Position numbers and translations under genes: made by a program. Below the pieces are notes generated by a model. That model searched no databases, was not told where the DNA came from, and saw only the letters and a program-made list of their open reading frames with translations. Shown here in pieces: positions 35,790-48,038 of a stretch of 64,000 bases of DNA. Every line of letters begins with the position of its first letter. Positions within the stretch are counted from its first letter, which is position 1. Source of the DNA: Paramyrothecium sp. XJ0827 (lineage: Eukaryota; Ascomycota; Sordariomycetes; Hypocreales; Stachybotryaceae); the NCBI GenBank assembly GCA_020881915.1, contig JAJFPB010000001.1:4526001-4590000 (forward strand), read 5' to 3'.

Positions 35790-37538
35790 GATGCCGATGA
35801 AACACGCGCCCTCGAGAAGTCGAGAAGCTGCTCTAGTTTTGGTCAAGTTCTTCAGGCGAGCTTTCTGGTTTTGTTGTTTAAATTGATTCCTGACTTAAGT
35901 CGGCGCAGGCACACCGTTCACCCAAAGATGATCGCCACTTTGTCGTACAGGGGTACCCGCCTTTCAGTCGGATCTTCGGCAGATGGATCAAAGTGGGAGA
36001 TATGACGGCAGTAATTTCTACTCTGTGGATGATAGAGGCAGGCTTTGAGGGCGTTGCTTGCGCTTCGTGCAGGATAGACAAGCTGATGGCTGGATGCGAA
36101 CGGCGAGGCGGATTGGGCTGCCCCGGTAGATATCTATGTTGATTCGACCACGAAAATTTGTCCATGTCAGAAAGTCCTACGTGATCGTCGAATGATGTCT
36201 ACGTCGGCTTGGCGACGTCTTAAGACCGCCGAATAAACGAGCGCCGAGCCCTGCCAAGCCCGTCGTCGAATTGGCGCTCTTGCGCGATTACTACATAGTA
36301 GTCGTCGCAAAATGAGCCTTCAGGGCACTCCTTTAGCGCTTCCGGTCTGGCGAGTAATTGCCCAGACGCCTAGAACGACAGGCCGTACAACTCACGTCGC
36401 ATGTGAGCAGTTTCGCCTGGGGGCGACGGCCCGCTGAGGTCACTTAACGGTGCCGCAGAGGCGTGGCGCCTAGAGCTCCTTCCGCGGCATTCGTAAGGAT
36501 TTCTGTTTTGGCCCCAGTGCGAGTGGGTGGGGGATGAGGCCATGACTGCTACCTAGCACTTTGAGCGTTGGCGTGTTCCAGGTCGCCAAGGATATCTTGG
36601 CCCAGCGAGGATGAAGCAGAGGCAAGGCAAGGCCACAGCAGCGCTTGTGAACGCTCAAAGGAAGATCGAGATGGCGATTGCTGGACCTAGTTCAACTAGC
36701 CATCAAACATCTGCGCAGCAGCGTTACGATGGGGGGAGAAAACGGCAGGTCAAGACCTCGGCGCGCTCATGAGATAGCGGGACCCATTCTTGCCGCTATT
36801 GTGCTTGGCGACTCAAGAACACAGACTTGGCCAAATTGCAGCTGACATTGGCACTTCCACTGATTGTTGGCGGCTTCTGATTCCGTGGACGATAACCGGC
36901 AAACAAACAAAAAGGCCGATATGCACCACGCAACAACCTAGGCGGTCATATCATGGAGACCTGAGACTTGCTTAGCAAAAGTCACCACACCAATTACAGC
37001 TGTAACATGGTGAGCCGAGGTCCTTGCATAAGCTCAATGTTTGCTTATTCACCGTGAGCCATCAGTCGCCGCTTTTGCTGTGAGCTTCCATTGCCAAGAT
37101 GGCGATTTCGCGACGGGAAAGAGGGCTCTGGTCGTTTAGTAGGTTGGCATTACGTCCATTGTCTTCGTCCGCCGTGAGATTGAGTACTCCGAGGCACCGG
37201 AGCCGATGCTCTAGGGATCCACAAGAAGCCGGTGTATCGGCCTAACCCTTTTCCGTCATTGTGGAGAACATTTGCCAACAGTCTCTTTACCTAAGCATGG
37301 TTACCTAATCACCTACCTTAGCTTCGACTCGTCATTTTGACCGAACACAAGTTCGCCCAAGGTCACCTGACATGAGGGGTGAAGGGCACGAAAACCCTAC
37401 CAACGAAAATTTGGCCCAATCCGTTCGACCCTCAAGCGACTTAACAGGCCCCGGACGAGACATCACGGCCACCATATACGCCCCCGTCGACAATCAGCCC
37501 CTTCGACAGCGAATCCCTTTAATCCAACAACCGCAATC
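35790..37538. other. 1.7-kb spacer before the ribosomal protein gene
   Basis: It contains the promoters of the flanking divergent genes. Short frames on both strands lack protein features. TACCTAAGCATGGTTACC-type motifs appear at 37290-37320, close to the RPS15 leader. Confidence 0.4.
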
Positions 37539-38343
<805 letters not shown>

Positions 38344-38731
38344 GAAGGTTGCGGTCTTGGGTGGTTTTGCATTCACGGACATTTACGGGCGAAAAGGATT
38401 GGTTTTGGTAGAAAGGCAAAAGCCTCTATCGAAGTTGCTGATGACAATGGGTACCATGATAGTACAGTAAAGATGCGTTGTCTCGCTGTTCTGATCACCT
38501 ACGGAAATCGCTACTTGCTTCATGTGACTGCTGTAATGCCGTAATTGAGATGCTTGATCTAACCGACCATTCTTGGTTCGCGCGACAAGCCAAAGGTCCC
38601 CTCCCAACACAACTGAACACGGCAGATATCTCCTCTCCACGTGCTCCTCGCGGCAACTGTTGTGAGACCTCTGGCCCCGTCCGTGCCTATTCGATCAAGA
38701 ACATAGGCCACTTATACATGGGTAGCCCACA
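38344..38731. other. Convergent 3' spacer, RPS15 and SET gene
   Basis: About 390 bases of likely 3' untranslated sequence on both sides. No separate feature is seen. Confidence 0.4.
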
Positions 38732-39394
38732 TCAGGCATACAATCTTTTGCTTCGCCGGTCATTTCGTCTCGTAATTCGCCCAAGGAATTCTATGGCCGC
38801 CTTGACGTATTGCCTGGGCGTCTTGGATCCGCAGAGAGCACAATTGAACTTGAGGTTGCGTCGATTGTAGAAGATCAGGATTTCCTCGCCCTTTGCGATT
38901 TCCTTCATAAGTCGTACGCTTATTCGATACGGAGGTGTTGGGTCAACCCATATTTCAGCGTTGGCGCAACGCATGCAGGCGTGATTGATGAGTGAGGCAA
39001 GCTTGTAAATGAGGGCTTTCTCCCTTGTTGCGTCATTGAAGGCATAGTCGAGAATAAATCGATTCATTCTAGTTCTATGGCGCTTTTTACAATCGCCGGT
39101 GCTTGGCATGTGCCTCAGCGGCCGGAACGCTTGCGCGAGCCTAGCTCGGCGGTCGTCTCGCCGGCGGTTCCATTCGTCTACGGCAGTCGACTCAAACGGC
39201 GGCTGTAAGCGGTGAACACACGTCAGAATGGGTGCCTCGTGGATAATCTTGTGTCTGGATGGGAAGTGCTGCTTCGCGAAAACACCATCTCCTCGTCCGC
39301 CCCCCGAATTTCGTATCTCGACAGCATCCCCGTTTTGGCGAAGAATTAGGCCGTCATCCTCAACGAGAGTCACCTCGCTCCCTGCGTGCGACAT
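38732..39394 (-). CDS. Small SET domain protein, intronless, 220 aa
   Basis: A single exon encodes 220 residues. The SET N-motif is visible as GRGDGVFAKQHFPSRHKI (GxG-hydrophobic-FA pattern) at about residues 33-50. The catalytic C-motif appears as ASLINHACMRCANAEIWV followed by RISVRLMKEIAKGEEILIFY and the post-SET cysteines NCALCG. NHAC replaces the common NHSC. The group resembles fungal SET proteins of the SmyD/Set5-like type but lacks a MYND finger. Substrates (histone or non-histone lysines) cannot be inferred. The gene is short for its family and intronless, unlike most of its neighbours. Confidence 0.8.
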   Translation of the reverse strand: MSHAGSEVTLVEDDGLILRQNGDAVEIRNSGGGRGDGVFAKQHFPSRHKIIHEAPILTCVHRLQPPFESTAVDEWNRRRDDRRARLAQAFRPLRHMPSTGDCKKRHRTRMNRFILDYAFNDATREKALIYKLASLINHACMRCANAEIWVDPTPPYRISVRLMKEIAKGEEILIFYNRRNLKFNCALCGSKTPRQYVKAAIEFLGRITRRNDRRSKRLYA

Positions 39395-39966
39395 GGTTGC
39401 TCAAGTGTGACTCCTTTAGGCTGCTCGCGTACTCTAGAGATGCAGTTAGTGTCTTTGTGTGACGTAGCAATGATAATATGTGCTAATTGAACAGCCGAAA
39501 CTCCGGCGTTGCGGTCAGTGAAGTCGAGTTGCCAGAGGAATGCGTGATGAAGGGCCGATTAAACCGTCGGTTGGTATCTACTAAAAGAGATATGCTTGGG
39601 TGCTCTTGCCAATACAGGGCGGTCGTTAAGTCAGGCGAAGCGGATGCTTAATCCGCCGGAGGGAAGGCATTACTGCCGCACTGTTTGTATATGCAAGACA
39701 AGCATTGCCCTCAAGCCCAAATGCGCTGCCCGTCTGGGTAAATGATAGTGAGCACGCTCCAGGTAAAGCACCACGGAAATTTTCAGAATGTTTGGAAAGC
39801 GTGCCCTCGAACCGCAGCTTGACAACAACGCTGTGAAGTTTGGTCATGGCTGCCGCAAAACATACAAATCAAGGGATTTCGGCTTGTTCAAGGAGAAACA
39901 AAGAAGATGCATCTGTTGATTGAACGTGGTGCGATTGCTCTATGCCGCACAGGGTAATATACAGGC
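39395..39966. other. Short spacer upstream of the SET gene
   Basis: The SET gene promoter and the NUO-17.8 3' region. No gene is supported. Confidence 0.4.
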
Positions 39967-40594
39967 CTAATCCTTCCTGTCGGCCAAAGCCTTGGCCTTA
40001 CGCTCCTCCTCATTCACATGCTGTTGTCTATAGTGCTCCACGACATGGTCAATGTTGATGAGCTGGCCGGCCTGGATGTTTCGAGGTGCGTGGGATGTGA
40101 AAGCCCTGCTACGGTGTTAGCTACGTCCTGTCCTTGTTTGGTGCGGAAAGAGCAGAGGGAGGCACGTACTCGGGATATGCGACATCGACGAACCGGTGCT
40201 TGTTTGAGGCGTTCTCGAACAGGTTTCGGTCGAAGGCAGCCTGCTGCAGCGTCTTGACGTGCAGGGCGTTGAGCTCCTCCCAGTCCGCGGCCTTGGACTG
40301 GTACTTGTTGAGCAGGTTCGTGAAAGTAGAATCCTGGCCCTCCTTGGGGATGAACTGGTACAGCAGAACACTGCCGAAGAAAGCGCCGACGGTGACGAGT
40401 GAGCCGGTCTGTTGCAATCGCAGTCAGTATTCGCGCAGGCTTCGACAAGCGGGATGTGGTGATCAAGTGCGTACGCTGAAGGACTCGTTAACTGGGGCGG
40501 CCTTGTGGTGGCCGTGGGCGTCGGAGGCGTATGTTCGAGCTGACCGCTGAAGCTGGCGCACAGCGCCGCATGCCCGTTGTCGTGCAGCGAACAT
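39967..40594 (-). CDS. nuo-17.8: Complex I accessory subunit NUO-17.8 (NADH:ubiquinone oxidoreductase)
   Basis: Three exons (40594-40475, 40408-40170, 40105-39967, minus strand) give 165 residues. The N-terminus is basic and hydroxylated without acids (MFAARQRACGAVRQLQRSAR), a mitochondrial targeting presequence. A single helix (VTVGAFFGSVLLYQFI) is followed by the soluble part KYQSKAADWEELNALHVKTL and FVDVAYPE. This arrangement matches the 17.8-kDa subunit of fungal respiratory complex I, located in the inner mitochondrial membrane. The tail is Lys/Glu-rich (EEERKAKALADRKD). Confidence 0.85.
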
Positions 40595-43500
40595 TGTGGA
40601 GGGCTGGCGTCGTCAATTGAGGATGGTTCGTGGTGCTCGTTACGGAGTTCGTCGAGGTGAGGTCGTCCTCGAAACTGCTCCATTCGCCGGTGATTATGTA
40701 ATATAGTCGCGACCAACTTTCACGCTTACTTTGACCTACCTTACCCTGTACCAGAAAGTGGGAATGTGCCTTGCCAACGACTCAGATTGTGGGTGTCTGT
40801 AATTTGATTGATTTGCCTCATCCTGGTGATTTAGCATGAAGGATGCTCTTGAATAATGAGCTCAGTGTTACACAACAGCATAATAAGCGAGGGAGACTGT
40901 TCACACTAATTATGCGTAGGTGAGCAATGCTGTCTCTAGCTCATACCAGAATCACCACATGCTTCATAGTGAAACATTTGCTGGAATATGCGAGAGATCA
41001 TTCCAGCATTGCGTGATAATCTCCCGTACCTCAATACCCAATCCGTGCTGCATTGTTTTACAGCAAGTTCATTCACTTCGCCTGGACCTTGAGTCAAAAT
41101 TGACACATGATGAAAGTAAGTGCCGACCAAACTCATTTTGCGTTTCTAGGTGGTAAGATTCAAACTGCCTCTTGCAAGAAGCAATTGCCAGGAGGAAATT
41201 GCTATTGAGGTGCCTCATAGTACTTTACGCTTGTTGTGATTCGAATGCTGTTTTCAATGCAAGATCCATCCGTGTGGCTCCTATTATACGCAGGGAATTT
41301 AGGACAAACAAGAGACCTCACTATTGGCCATTCTGAGACGGTTCCTGGACCCGACAGAATAGCCTTTGATATGATAACTACAAATCCGAACAACTACATC
41401 CGGCCCAAGTGGAGCAAGTGATATACACGCTATTGCACCCTACTCCGAATTGCTTCATTGCAAATAGCAAGTAGTCTTTCTTACTGTATGGTCTGCTTCC
41501 GAATAACAATGATGCTCGAAGCATGAGTTTATACAGCGTATCATTAAAAAAAATTCGCTGTCCCTTCATGCAACAATGAAGGGCCTCGTAGCAACTTAAT
41601 TGCGTTGAAATAAGCCTTGAGAGGGTACCATTAAGCCGTAACGAGGACGATGGATCTTTGACTACGGAGTAGGTAGCAAGTGTGAACGCCTTCGTAGCAG
41701 GATTGCTCTAGCATCGGTTGACCAGAGTCACAGACCCCCGTATATCAGACCATTCGCCGGCAAGGCACTTTCGAACGAAATTGAGAAGGTTACACTCTAT
41801 TGGGAGCACGTGTATCACTTGTGCTATGGCTGTCGAGTGCGATGTAGCAATTATGCTGGGGGTATATCTTCGCTGAATATTGAAGCCTGCTTTTGCATAG
41901 AATGCCAAATCCGCGTGGAGGAAAATAGAGTTGTGTCCATTTGCCTGTTGGATGAGTCGCATACATCGAAGGATATCCGCGTTTTGATGCAACTTCATCC
42001 GAGGCCAGTTCTTGCCAACGTTGATGTTTTGCTTCTTTGGGCTCCTAAATCGACACACGAGGTTTTAGGCCAGGGGGAGGGGGTTTGACATGGTCTGTCG
42101 CCTACACGAATACTTGAGTCTTGCAACACCATGACCCTATCACTCGAGGACAAGGACCTCGGATTGACGATGGTAGTGAATGCCAATAAATTCAACCGAT
42201 ATGTCATGATGACTAATGCAGAGTGATGTGAAATTGTCGTCACCTTGCACCGGAGCATTGGCTGATCATGTACCGGCAAACAGTTGGCAGGCACGTATTT
42301 TCAGGCATCAATGCCGGCGGTCCTGCTCGCCCTCATGGCTCGTCCCCCGTCGCTCCTTGTATTGGCAACGACGCCTTGCAGAGGCTTGTAGATCCCCTGC
42401 ATCCGTGGCACGGCCTGTCTCCCAGTGCATCGGGCTAAGGTGGTCCTGGAGCCGTGGCCTGCAAGTTACGGGTAAGCGTGCCGCCTCGGCCTGCAGGCGC
42501 TAAGCTGCCAACACCCGTAGGTCATTCGAGCCAGGAAGAGAGTCCAAGGCCTGGTGGTGAGCCCGGGGAGGCTTTTCTGTGTACGCGAGGGCAATGCAAA
42601 GGCCCAGGAACCAGGCTACATTCCGATTTTGAGAACAAGCACTGCTGGAAGTTGGAAAAACCTAGAACCGCTGGACATATCCAGGTATGATTGGTAGGAG
42701 AAAACCTCCGGTGTCTTGCATGCCCATTGGGATGTCTTTTATGACAGGCGAGCCGGATCAAGTATCTTTTCCAGACTTACGGCGACTGGGATGTAGGCAA
42801 TTGTCTGCACCTTACTCTGATGCCTCCAACCACGGAGAATTGACCAGACGAGACCAGCGAGAAGACCTGCTTCAAAACAATGCCTCAACATGGTACTTTT
42901 ATCCCCCACGATTTCCCCGCGATGCCTGGTCTTAACTGGAAGAAGAACGGAACTTATGACCGAGGGCGCCCCCAACCAAGCCCGCATTCGACACGCCTAG
43001 AAGCGAACCACAGGCTGTGCTGGGAGAGGCGAGAGGAGGAGGGGGGATGTGGCCGGATAAGGGACGAGCAGAAGGCCCGGAGAAGGGGGCTGCGATTCGG
43101 GGAAGCAGGTCAAGGTACGGCGCAGGGCCAGTTGTGCAAATACGCCCGACCCTTACATCACGTCTTATTCAAGGTCAAGGCAACGAGGTGACATCTATCC
43201 GCATTTCGGAACACAGTGGCGGACTAGGCGCATGTCTCCCGCGGCAGCGTCCCTACAACCGCGGTTTTTCCTTTTGAAGAGGCACAAAAACTTTTTCCCC
43301 CGTCAAGCATGTACGTGGTTGACCGAGACGAAAAAGAAGAGGAAAGAGGAATTGACAGCTCATCGCTGCCAATGTATTGGCTGCTGCTTCACTGACGGCG
43401 GATGCACACGCGCGTGACAGAACGCTATCCATGCCCTCATACCATGCTGCCTCAAGCGGCCCGACGGAGTCCTCGAAACCGGTGAGTCGGCGGCCAGCCG

Positions 43501-43975
43501 TCAAGGACCTTGTGCTAACCCGCGGGATTCCTAGTGATTCTTACATCCTACAAGTCGTCCACATCCCAGCGGCGTCTGTTTGCACTTACCTTACTTTCCT
43601 GTCGCTTGGAAGGTAAATTCCTTATACGAAGGGGGTTCACGTCGAGATCGCTACCCAAGCACAGGTACAACCATTCTCGGGGATTTCCATACGAGCATCG
43701 CAGCCACAGACATACACCCTGCAGGTCTTTCACCGACATAGACGGACCTTCGTCTTTGCAGCTCGGCGACTGCATTTCAAGAGGCCATTGTAATCGCGCC
43801 ATCTTGCCTGACAGCATCAGACTACTCCATTTCAGAGTCACGTTGCTTTCATCAGTGGCTAGACGACAAATCTGACAGCCTCAGATCAGTCAACCCGAAT
43901 AAAAAGAGCAGTCACGTTCTGCTGCGAACCCCCTGATTGCCCTGACGTTCAATCCATGGCACAGAGACAGATAGA
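40595..43975. other. 3.4-kb gene-poor, AT-richer gap
   Basis: This interval is visibly richer in A and T between about 40800 and 42250 than the flanking genes, then becomes GC-rich. I find no intact gene. A minus-strand frame at 41708-42058 contains FLHADLAFYAKAGFNIQRR, reminiscent of a GNAT acetyltransferase C-terminus, but no complete domain is visible. A TACCTTACC motif lies near 40738. Confidence 0.45.
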
Positions 43976-44965
43976 ATGGTTTCTTTTGTCAAGGTCATTG
44001 AGGCGTGCAACAAATTTGACGGACATGTAGATGAGCTTTGGGCATTCAATGTATTGGATCACCCAGAGCCTCTTGGGTACATGCTCTCGGAGTTCAAGGA
44101 AGAGATGGTATGGCGTCACACCCACTTGCGTGTCTCTAAGAACGAACGCAGTATCCACTTGAACCCTCCGCTCAACCCAGGTGATGCCATTGCGGAGGCC
44201 TGCCGCGCTGAGTTCGAAAGCCTGTGCGAACAAAACAAGACCAGATTCAAGGGGTGCCTCCAGAAATGGCTACAAAAGCGAGAGGATTACCACCCAATTC
44301 GCGGGGTCGAATGTACCCTCACCGGACTCAAGGTTCCCTCACCTCTGAGGGGAATTCTTGGAGTGGTAACGACGGGCGTTCACCTGACGGTCTATACGGT
44401 CAAGAACGTTCGAGGCAAGGCGGTGACGCACATTTGGGTATCGAGACGCTCCACGAAGAAAAACACGTACGCAGGAAAGCTTGATCAGCTCGTCGCCGGC
44501 GGTATGGATCCCGAGGACGAGATGGACCCGCTGAAAGCCCTGAAGCGTGAGGCAATGGAGGAGGCCGGTCTGAACGTGGACATCGCCACTCGATCGGTGT
44601 CAAAAGATGGGAGATATCTCGGCCGCTTCGAAGAGCAATCGCGCATATCTTTTTACGACCGGAAGGACCGTGAGGCCGGAGGAGAGGAAGGTCACCTGGA
44701 GCCGGGCATACGGTTCACGTATAAATTACGGGTACCGCCAGACTTCGTACCAACTCCCAACGACGAGGAAGGCATCGACCGGTTCCTCTTGAAAACAGTC
44801 GACGAGGTCAAGGCGGATTTGAAAAGCTTTGCCTGGAAGCCGAACTGCGGGCTCGTGATGCTGGAGTTCCTGCTCATGAATGGCGAGATCAAGCCAGAGG
44901 AGGACGAGCATTACGAGTTGCTGGAGCGTGGCCTTCGAAGAGAGCTTCCTTTTAAGAACATCTAG
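43976..44965 (+). CDS. Nudix hydrolase, thiamine-pyrophosphokinase-associated type
   Basis: A single exon encodes 329 residues. An N-terminal region (residues 1-120) carries VIEACNKFDG and the helical DAIAEACRAEFESLC seen before the Nudix fold in Tnr3-like fungal proteins (DUF4743). The Nudix box spans about residues 175-199: GGMDPEDEMDPLKALKRE then AMEEAGL. Its E182 and the R191-E192...E195-E196 pattern are the metal-binding residues. The spacing between E182 and R191 is eight residues rather than the canonical seven. The family hydrolyses nucleoside-diphosphate-linked substrates; the Tnr3 type is linked to damaged thiamine diphosphate. No thiamine kinase domain is attached here. Confidence 0.85.
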   Translation: MVSFVKVIEACNKFDGHVDELWAFNVLDHPEPLGYMLSEFKEEMVWRHTHLRVSKNERSIHLNPPLNPGDAIAEACRAEFESLCEQNKTRFKGCLQKWLQKREDYHPIRGVECTLTGLKVPSPLRGILGVVTTGVHLTVYTVKNVRGKAVTHIWVSRRSTKKNTYAGKLDQLVAGGMDPEDEMDPLKALKREAMEEAGLNVDIATRSVSKDGRYLGRFEEQSRISFYDRKDREAGGEEGHLEPGIRFTYKLRVPPDFVPTPNDEEGIDRFLLKTVDEVKADLKSFAWKPNCGLVMLEFLLMNGEIKPEEDEHYELLERGLRRELPFKNI

Positions 44966-46361
44966 GGCCAGCCCATGGTTCGAGTCGGCCTGCTCCTCAA
45001 GTCTGGTAGTGAGACGTTCCACTACTCCACCTTGATCGAGGGACTACGTGAACGGAAGTAGAACAGAGGTACTTAGCAAAACAAGGAGAGCTGGGACAGG
45101 ATTTGATGGGCCAGATCCTCGTGTGTAGGTTGAAGTAAAGACACACAGGCCTGGGACGGTCGGCACCGCCTCGGTAATTGTTACAACGTTCGTGGAAGAA
45201 GACGGCAGATTGAGCTTGCCAGGTCGGATAAGTTGCAACCAAATTTCATGGTTGCGCGATCTGGGATGACGAGCTGCGTGATCAAACGAAGGATAGTAGA
45301 AAGTTGAATCAGACGTGAAGATGACTTCACTAGAAGCGCAATGAATTTTGAATACCTGAAGAACGCTTATGTCGGTCGAATGCATGCCTGTTGCAGGATT
45401 GGCTATCCGTATACAACACACGAGCAAGTCCGCATGCCACTGTTTTCATGAGGCCATGGCAATGACCCTAAATGACCCCAGCATGCCAATCCCCTTCACA
45501 TCATCCAGGGCTGGATTAGTGCGGCTCTGGTCTTTTGCCTGATCCTTTTGGAAGCGGACACAAGGACTGTGGATACGAAGGAAGGGCTGAATGCGATTCA
45601 GCCTCACAGTCGAATCACTTGTGTATGGGCACATCCGCGGTAAGCAAGATTGATGCCTCCGTTTGATCGTGTACAGCCAGCGGAAACAATCCAGGTCGTC
45701 ATGCGCAGACCGCCTGTTAGCGCATAAAGGCACATTAAAAATTGACGACCCTCAGTATTCATTGCGCGTGCTGTCGTATTTCTCTGACCGGGCGCCTTAG
45801 GGGAGTGCTCCCTATGTTGTACAGGCCTCTGAGCTTGAGGCCCTCCACAACACCGCGCAGACAAGGATCTCCTCCTTGCCACCAAAAAGTGCCGTTGCTG
45901 AGCAGAAGCAAACAGTCGAAAATATGCCTTGTGAGCTGTCTTGCTTGTTTGTTGGCGCATGTTTGCCCGTGTGGATAGGAGCATTGCTAGTATGGGTCCA
46001 CGGCTTTTCAGCTGCCCCCCGCCAACTACCCTCAACGGCGAATAAGGTGATGGGCACGACGCCACGCTTCAGGGATCAACTCCCGTCGTGCTGCACGACT
46101 TATGCCGGCTGGGCAGCTTCGGTGTAAGTGCGAAGGACCCTGCGGTACGACCGACACTATTCACTGATGGCGGCTACATGGTGTTCCTCGCTGGTTTCCA
46201 GGTCCCATGCACGTCGGACTCTAAGCTGAGAAGAAAGATCTCGGAGCACGGTTAGACACAAAATTTTGCTCCTCCTTCCTTCACTCCAAAAACTGCTCCC
46301 TTTTGCACAAGTCGTCTTGTTCCATCATCCAGAGCAGAGCCCGTGGTTCTTGGGAGTTACG
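44966..46361. other. Spacer upstream of the 46-kb membrane protein gene
   Basis: About 1.4 kb of non-coding sequence containing only short frames. No repeat or RNA gene is visible. Confidence 0.4.
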
Positions 46362-47822
46362 ATGCGACAGCCGGTCCTCCTTCTCGGCATTGCGGCAACC
46401 GCAGCCGCGTGGGTGAAGCGGTCGGCTACCGAGGAGTCATGGACGCCAGCCCAGGAAACGAGTTTTGCGGAGGTGCATCAGGAGCAGGTGGCAATGGGAT
46501 GGTCCCCAAGACCTACAGAGGCTCCCAAGGCGTTGATGGGTCGCATGTTGATGCCTCGCATGGATGACTACACCCTAGGTCCGGAGACGTGTGGGTTTGT
46601 GTCCTCTAACGGTAGTATGTCTTCCTGAAAACCCAGTGATGATGTTGGCCTAGAGGGCAAGGAGTTCCTGGCCGAACGACCATTACGGAATCTCAAGAGA
46701 AGCTGACAGATTGACCAGTCTCCTTCACTTGCATCACGAATGGCGCCACTTGCACGTACTCGTCGTCCCACGTCGGATGCTGTGTGCCAAACGAGCCTTG
46801 TAACATCATCAAGACGACTTGCATAGATTATGATGCTTCCAGTGCCGGCTCCTGCAACCTTCCAGACGACTTCCATACACTCTGCTGGTATGAAATCCCT
46901 GCGGATTCGTGAATCATCCTTGACTGACAAACTTGCCAGCTCGGCGGCTACGCGAGGTGCGTGCTATACCTGGGTCGTATCGACAACGGGTACAGACGAC
47001 GAGCCGGATGAAACCTTCACATTGTTGGATTGCGCCTCGGAAACTGGCACAGGTACTCTGTTGGACTACGACCCAGCCTGGGCCAGGACACATGTCTCTC
47101 CGTCATCGAAGTCGACATCCGATGTGGAAAGTGCCAGCTCGACAGACCCGACCGGATCTGACACTCCGACTAACGAGCCCACGAGTGGTGAAAACAATGA
47201 CGACGAAGGTACTGACGACGTGAATAACGGTGCCGGTAATGGTGGAAAGAAAAAGGGTTCGTCAACTAATGTGGCAGCCATCGCCGGTGGAGCGGCGGGC
47301 GGTGCCGTGGGCCTTGCCATCATTGCAGCAATCCTTTTCTTCTGTTTGCGCCGTAAGAAGAAGAATGCCGCCGCCCAGGCTGCCGCGCAAAATTCACCTC
47401 CTCAACCAATGGTTCAAAATGCCCAGAGCCCGCCTCCCAGTACCTTCCCGCCTTCATCGCCAGGTGCATATTCGTCCGGCGTGCCCGCGAGCTTTCAAAG
47501 CTACCCGAAATCTGGCCAGGCCGGCTACGATCCGCATGCCAGCATATATAGCCAACAAGGCTACAACCAACAATACTCCCCACAGCAGCAGTTCCAGGGG
47601 CACTACGCTCCCCAGCACCCAGGCTTCATGCAGGGCCAGCACAACCAGCAGCATGTTCCCGTCGGCTATCAGCCTCCATCTACTGCATCGCCTCCACCTC
47701 ATACGACCCCAAGCCCGGGTGTCAAGGACGGACCTCAGGTTCTGACCAACGTGAACGAGCTGCAGGCAGTGAACCCGGTCGGGCACGAGAGCAACCGTGC
47801 AGAGCTAGGAGGCCAGCACTAA
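46362..47822 (+). CDS. Single-pass membrane protein with Cys-rich ectodomain, 433 aa
   Basis: Three exons (46362-46611, 46719-46887, 46940-47822) give 433 residues. A signal peptide (MRQPVLLLGIAATAAAW) precedes an ectodomain with at least eight cysteines, including ETCGFVSSNG, FTCITNGATCTYSSSHVGCC and DFHTLCC. A Ser/Thr/Pro-rich stalk with an acidic patch follows, then a Gly/Ala-rich transmembrane helix (AAIAGGAAGGAVGLAIIAAI plus LFFCLRRKKK). The long cytoplasmic tail is rich in Pro/Gln/Tyr. The layout is that of fungal surface sensor or mucin-like proteins (WSC-like in design, although I do not see a full WSC domain). The 5' start at MRQPV was chosen for its signal peptide; the frame extends upstream without an ATG. 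Confidence 0.78.
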
Positions 47823-48038
47823 GTGGTCAAGCTATGGGAGGGCAATGGGTAATGGGCTGTGGGGATGCACGGTAGAACTGTATATAGATCGGGAGTTCCG
47901 GAGCCACTGTGACGCTGTAATTTTCTCCGGATCGTCGCGCAATAACCTTGTTAAAGGAAGGAATGCCAGACAATTTACTCAAAGCACGAGTTGCCAATCC
48001 CACCCATTTAATTGCCCTCGCTCGAGCCATCAATTTTA
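47823..48038. other. Short convergent 3' spacer
   Basis: The 3' regions of the surface-protein gene and the Gfo/Idh gene lie back to back in about 215 bases. Confidence 0.4.
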
